From assembly GCA_041855665.1 (NCBI GenBank), contig JBHAEP010000018.1, positions 1-14,565 of the forward strand: a stretch of 14,565 bases of DNA. The letters run 5' to 3'. The position numbers were made by a program, and so were the translations under genes. This DNA comes from JBHAEP01 sp041855665 (GTDB lineage Bacteria; Patescibacteriota; Saccharimonadia; Saccharimonadales; Saccharimonadaceae). Below, one piece after another: positions 13,769-14,565 of this stretch. Under the pieces are notes generated by a model. That model did not search any database, was not told the origin of the DNA, and worked only from the letters and a program-made list of their open reading frames with translations. Each line of letters begins with the position of its first letter. The stretch's first letter is position 1.

Positions 13769-14468
13769 AAAGCAGCAAGGATTCACGATAATCGAACTAA
13801 TGTTTTCGATGTTGTTCTTTTCAATTCTTTTAATCTCTGTGATTATGACTGTCATGGAAATGAGTCGAATCTATACCAAAGGTGTAACTATGAAATCAGC
13901 CGCGCAGGCTGGCCAAGAATTTAGCGATCTTTTGAAGCGAGACTTTGCCTCGTCTGTGTCATCTGTTTCTGCATACGCTACATTGCCACCCAACGGCAGC
14001 GGTAGCGCGGTGCGAACATTATGCCTAGGCGGTGTCGCTTATATCTGGAATGATGCTAAAGTATTGCGTAGCTCAACAACAGAAGGTGTTAAGATAAATG
14101 GAAACAAAGTTTCGGTGGCTAGAGTTACGGGTAGTGGATCTCAAATAGTTTGCCCTGAAAACAGGAGAGATCCTATTTCTGAAAATATAGTAGGCCTTTC
14201 GGGTTCAAGCCTAACAAACCCTCTAGTGGCTGAAGGTGCCGGTAAATTGAATCTTGAAAACTTTACCGTGAAGAGAGTTTCTCAAGGAGTAGCCGACAGA
14301 GATCTTTATTCCATTGAGTTTACCGTAACGACTAATGAGAAGGAGAATATTCAGGAAGGTGACGGTAGATGCAAGCCACCGGCAGACACTTCCGATAATG
14401 ACTTTAGTTATTGTGCGGTGACGAAATTTAAGTTTTTGGCTAGTACGAATGGGAAGATAGGAGATTAG
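13755..14468 (+). CDS. Minor pilin 3 (PilW/GspJ-like)
   Basis: The 237-residue prepilin has leader MTNSKKQQG, then FTIIELMFSMLFFSILLISVIM with Glu at +5. The stretch after the helix ('GQEFSDLLKRDFASSVSSVSAY') resembles the PilW/GspJ pattern, where a helix ends in a Leu-x-x-Asp-Phe/Leu-type segment. Four cysteines in the head allow two disulfides. It starts inside the end of minor pilin 2 in another frame, with TGAGG 4 nt upstream, and its stop is 1 nt before the next ATG. It should be co-translated with its neighbours as part of the tip or priming complex. Confidence 0.88.
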   Translation: MTNSKKQQGFTIIELMFSMLFFSILLISVIMTVMEMSRIYTKGVTMKSAAQAGQEFSDLLKRDFASSVSSVSAYATLPPNGSGSAVRTLCLGGVAYIWNDAKVLRSSTTEGVKINGNKVSVARVTGSGSQIVCPENRRDPISENIVGLSGSSLTNPLVAEGAGKLNLENFTVKRVSQGVADRDLYSIEFTVTTNEKENIQEGDGRCKPPADTSDNDFSYCAVTKFKFLASTNGKIGD

Positions 14469-14469
14469 T

Positions 14470-14565
14470 ATGCGTAATATCAGTCAACAAAAGGGTGCGG
14501 CATCAATATTTGTAGTTATTTTTGCGGCTTTAACGCTTTCTTTGATTACTACTAGTTTTGTGGCG
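14470..14565 (+). CDS. Minor pilin 4, PilX/GspK-like, N-terminus only (cut by window end)
   Basis: Only 32 codons are visible and the frame is open at the right edge. The start MRNISQQKG is a prepilin-like leader, followed by AASIFVVIFAALTLSLITTSFVA, a hydrophobic helix. Cleavage after Gly9 would put Ala at +1 and Phe at +5, so the Glu that every other pilin here has is missing. Absence of Glu5 with this 'KGAASI' style fits PilX/GspK, the subunit that caps the tip. AGGAGA (14459-14464) lies 5 nt before the ATG, and the start is 1 nt after the preceding stop. The head domain, which would settle the call, is outside the window. Confidence 0.75.
   Translation, partial: MRNISQQKGAASIFVVIFAALTLSLITTSFVA

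Noticed and set aside
1..14565. TGA recoding (Gly) as in Gracilibacteria/Absconditabacteria
   Set aside because: All pilus genes have full-length family-like reading frames under the standard code, and I saw no conserved position needing a TGA codon. Only the stop bias is reported.

Overview
The window reads as one contiguous stretch of a small-genome, monoderm-type bacterium, most likely a member of Candidatus Saccharibacteria (TM7) or a related Patescibacteria/CPR lineage. That assignment is inference. It rests on a type IV pilus (T4P) locus with no outer-membrane secretin (PilQ) or PilP, a secreted protein ending in ELPPRY of a type I associate with this group, and minor pilins of the 'RGDTIIEV' type. 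There is no rRNA or ribosomal marker in the window to confirm it. All genes lie on the + strand. None of the 15 visible stop codons is TGA (8 TAG, 7 TAA).

Layout. (1) 1-425 is the C-terminal end of a Pro/Asp-rich repeat surface protein with a C-terminal membrane anchor. It closes with a strong intrinsic terminator (463-527). (2) 591-3697 is a two-gene unit: a small membrane-anchored protein and a large, cysteine-rich secreted protein, coupled by a TAATG overlap. (3) 3767-10661 is the pilus motor and platform operon: pilM, pilN, pilO, an 86-codon membrane protein, pilB, pilT, pilC, nearly all spaced 1-15 nt apart and led by strong Shine-Dalgarno sites. (4) 10780-11244 is the major pilin gene with its own promoter, a leader and an intrinsic terminator. 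(5) 11344-12270 is pilD, the prepilin peptidase. (6) 12315 to the right edge is a minor pilin cassette in GspH-I-J-K / FimU-PilV-PilW-PilX-like order, with the last gene cut by the window end.

How they work together. PilD cleaves and probably methylates the prepilins. PilB (extension) and PilT (retraction) drive the PilC platform, and PilM-PilN-PilO form the inner alignment scaffold. The four minor pilins probably form the priming or tip complex. In a monoderm the fibre needs to cross only one membrane and the wall, so the missing secretin is expected. Such a pilus would fit twitching or host attachment by an episymbiont. The 865-residue secreted protein may be an extracellular partner, but only proximity supports that.

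The main regulatory pattern is that genes at the head of transcription units (591, 3767, 11344, 12315) have a TATAAT-like -10 box only 8-10 nt before the ATG, predicting leaderless mRNAs. Operon-internal genes use strong Shine-Dalgarno sites. The major pilin gene is the exception: a near-consensus promoter, a leader of about 64 nt, and an inverted repeat spanning the promoter and the start of the leader. I see no mobile elements, tRNA, CRISPR array or minus-strand gene.
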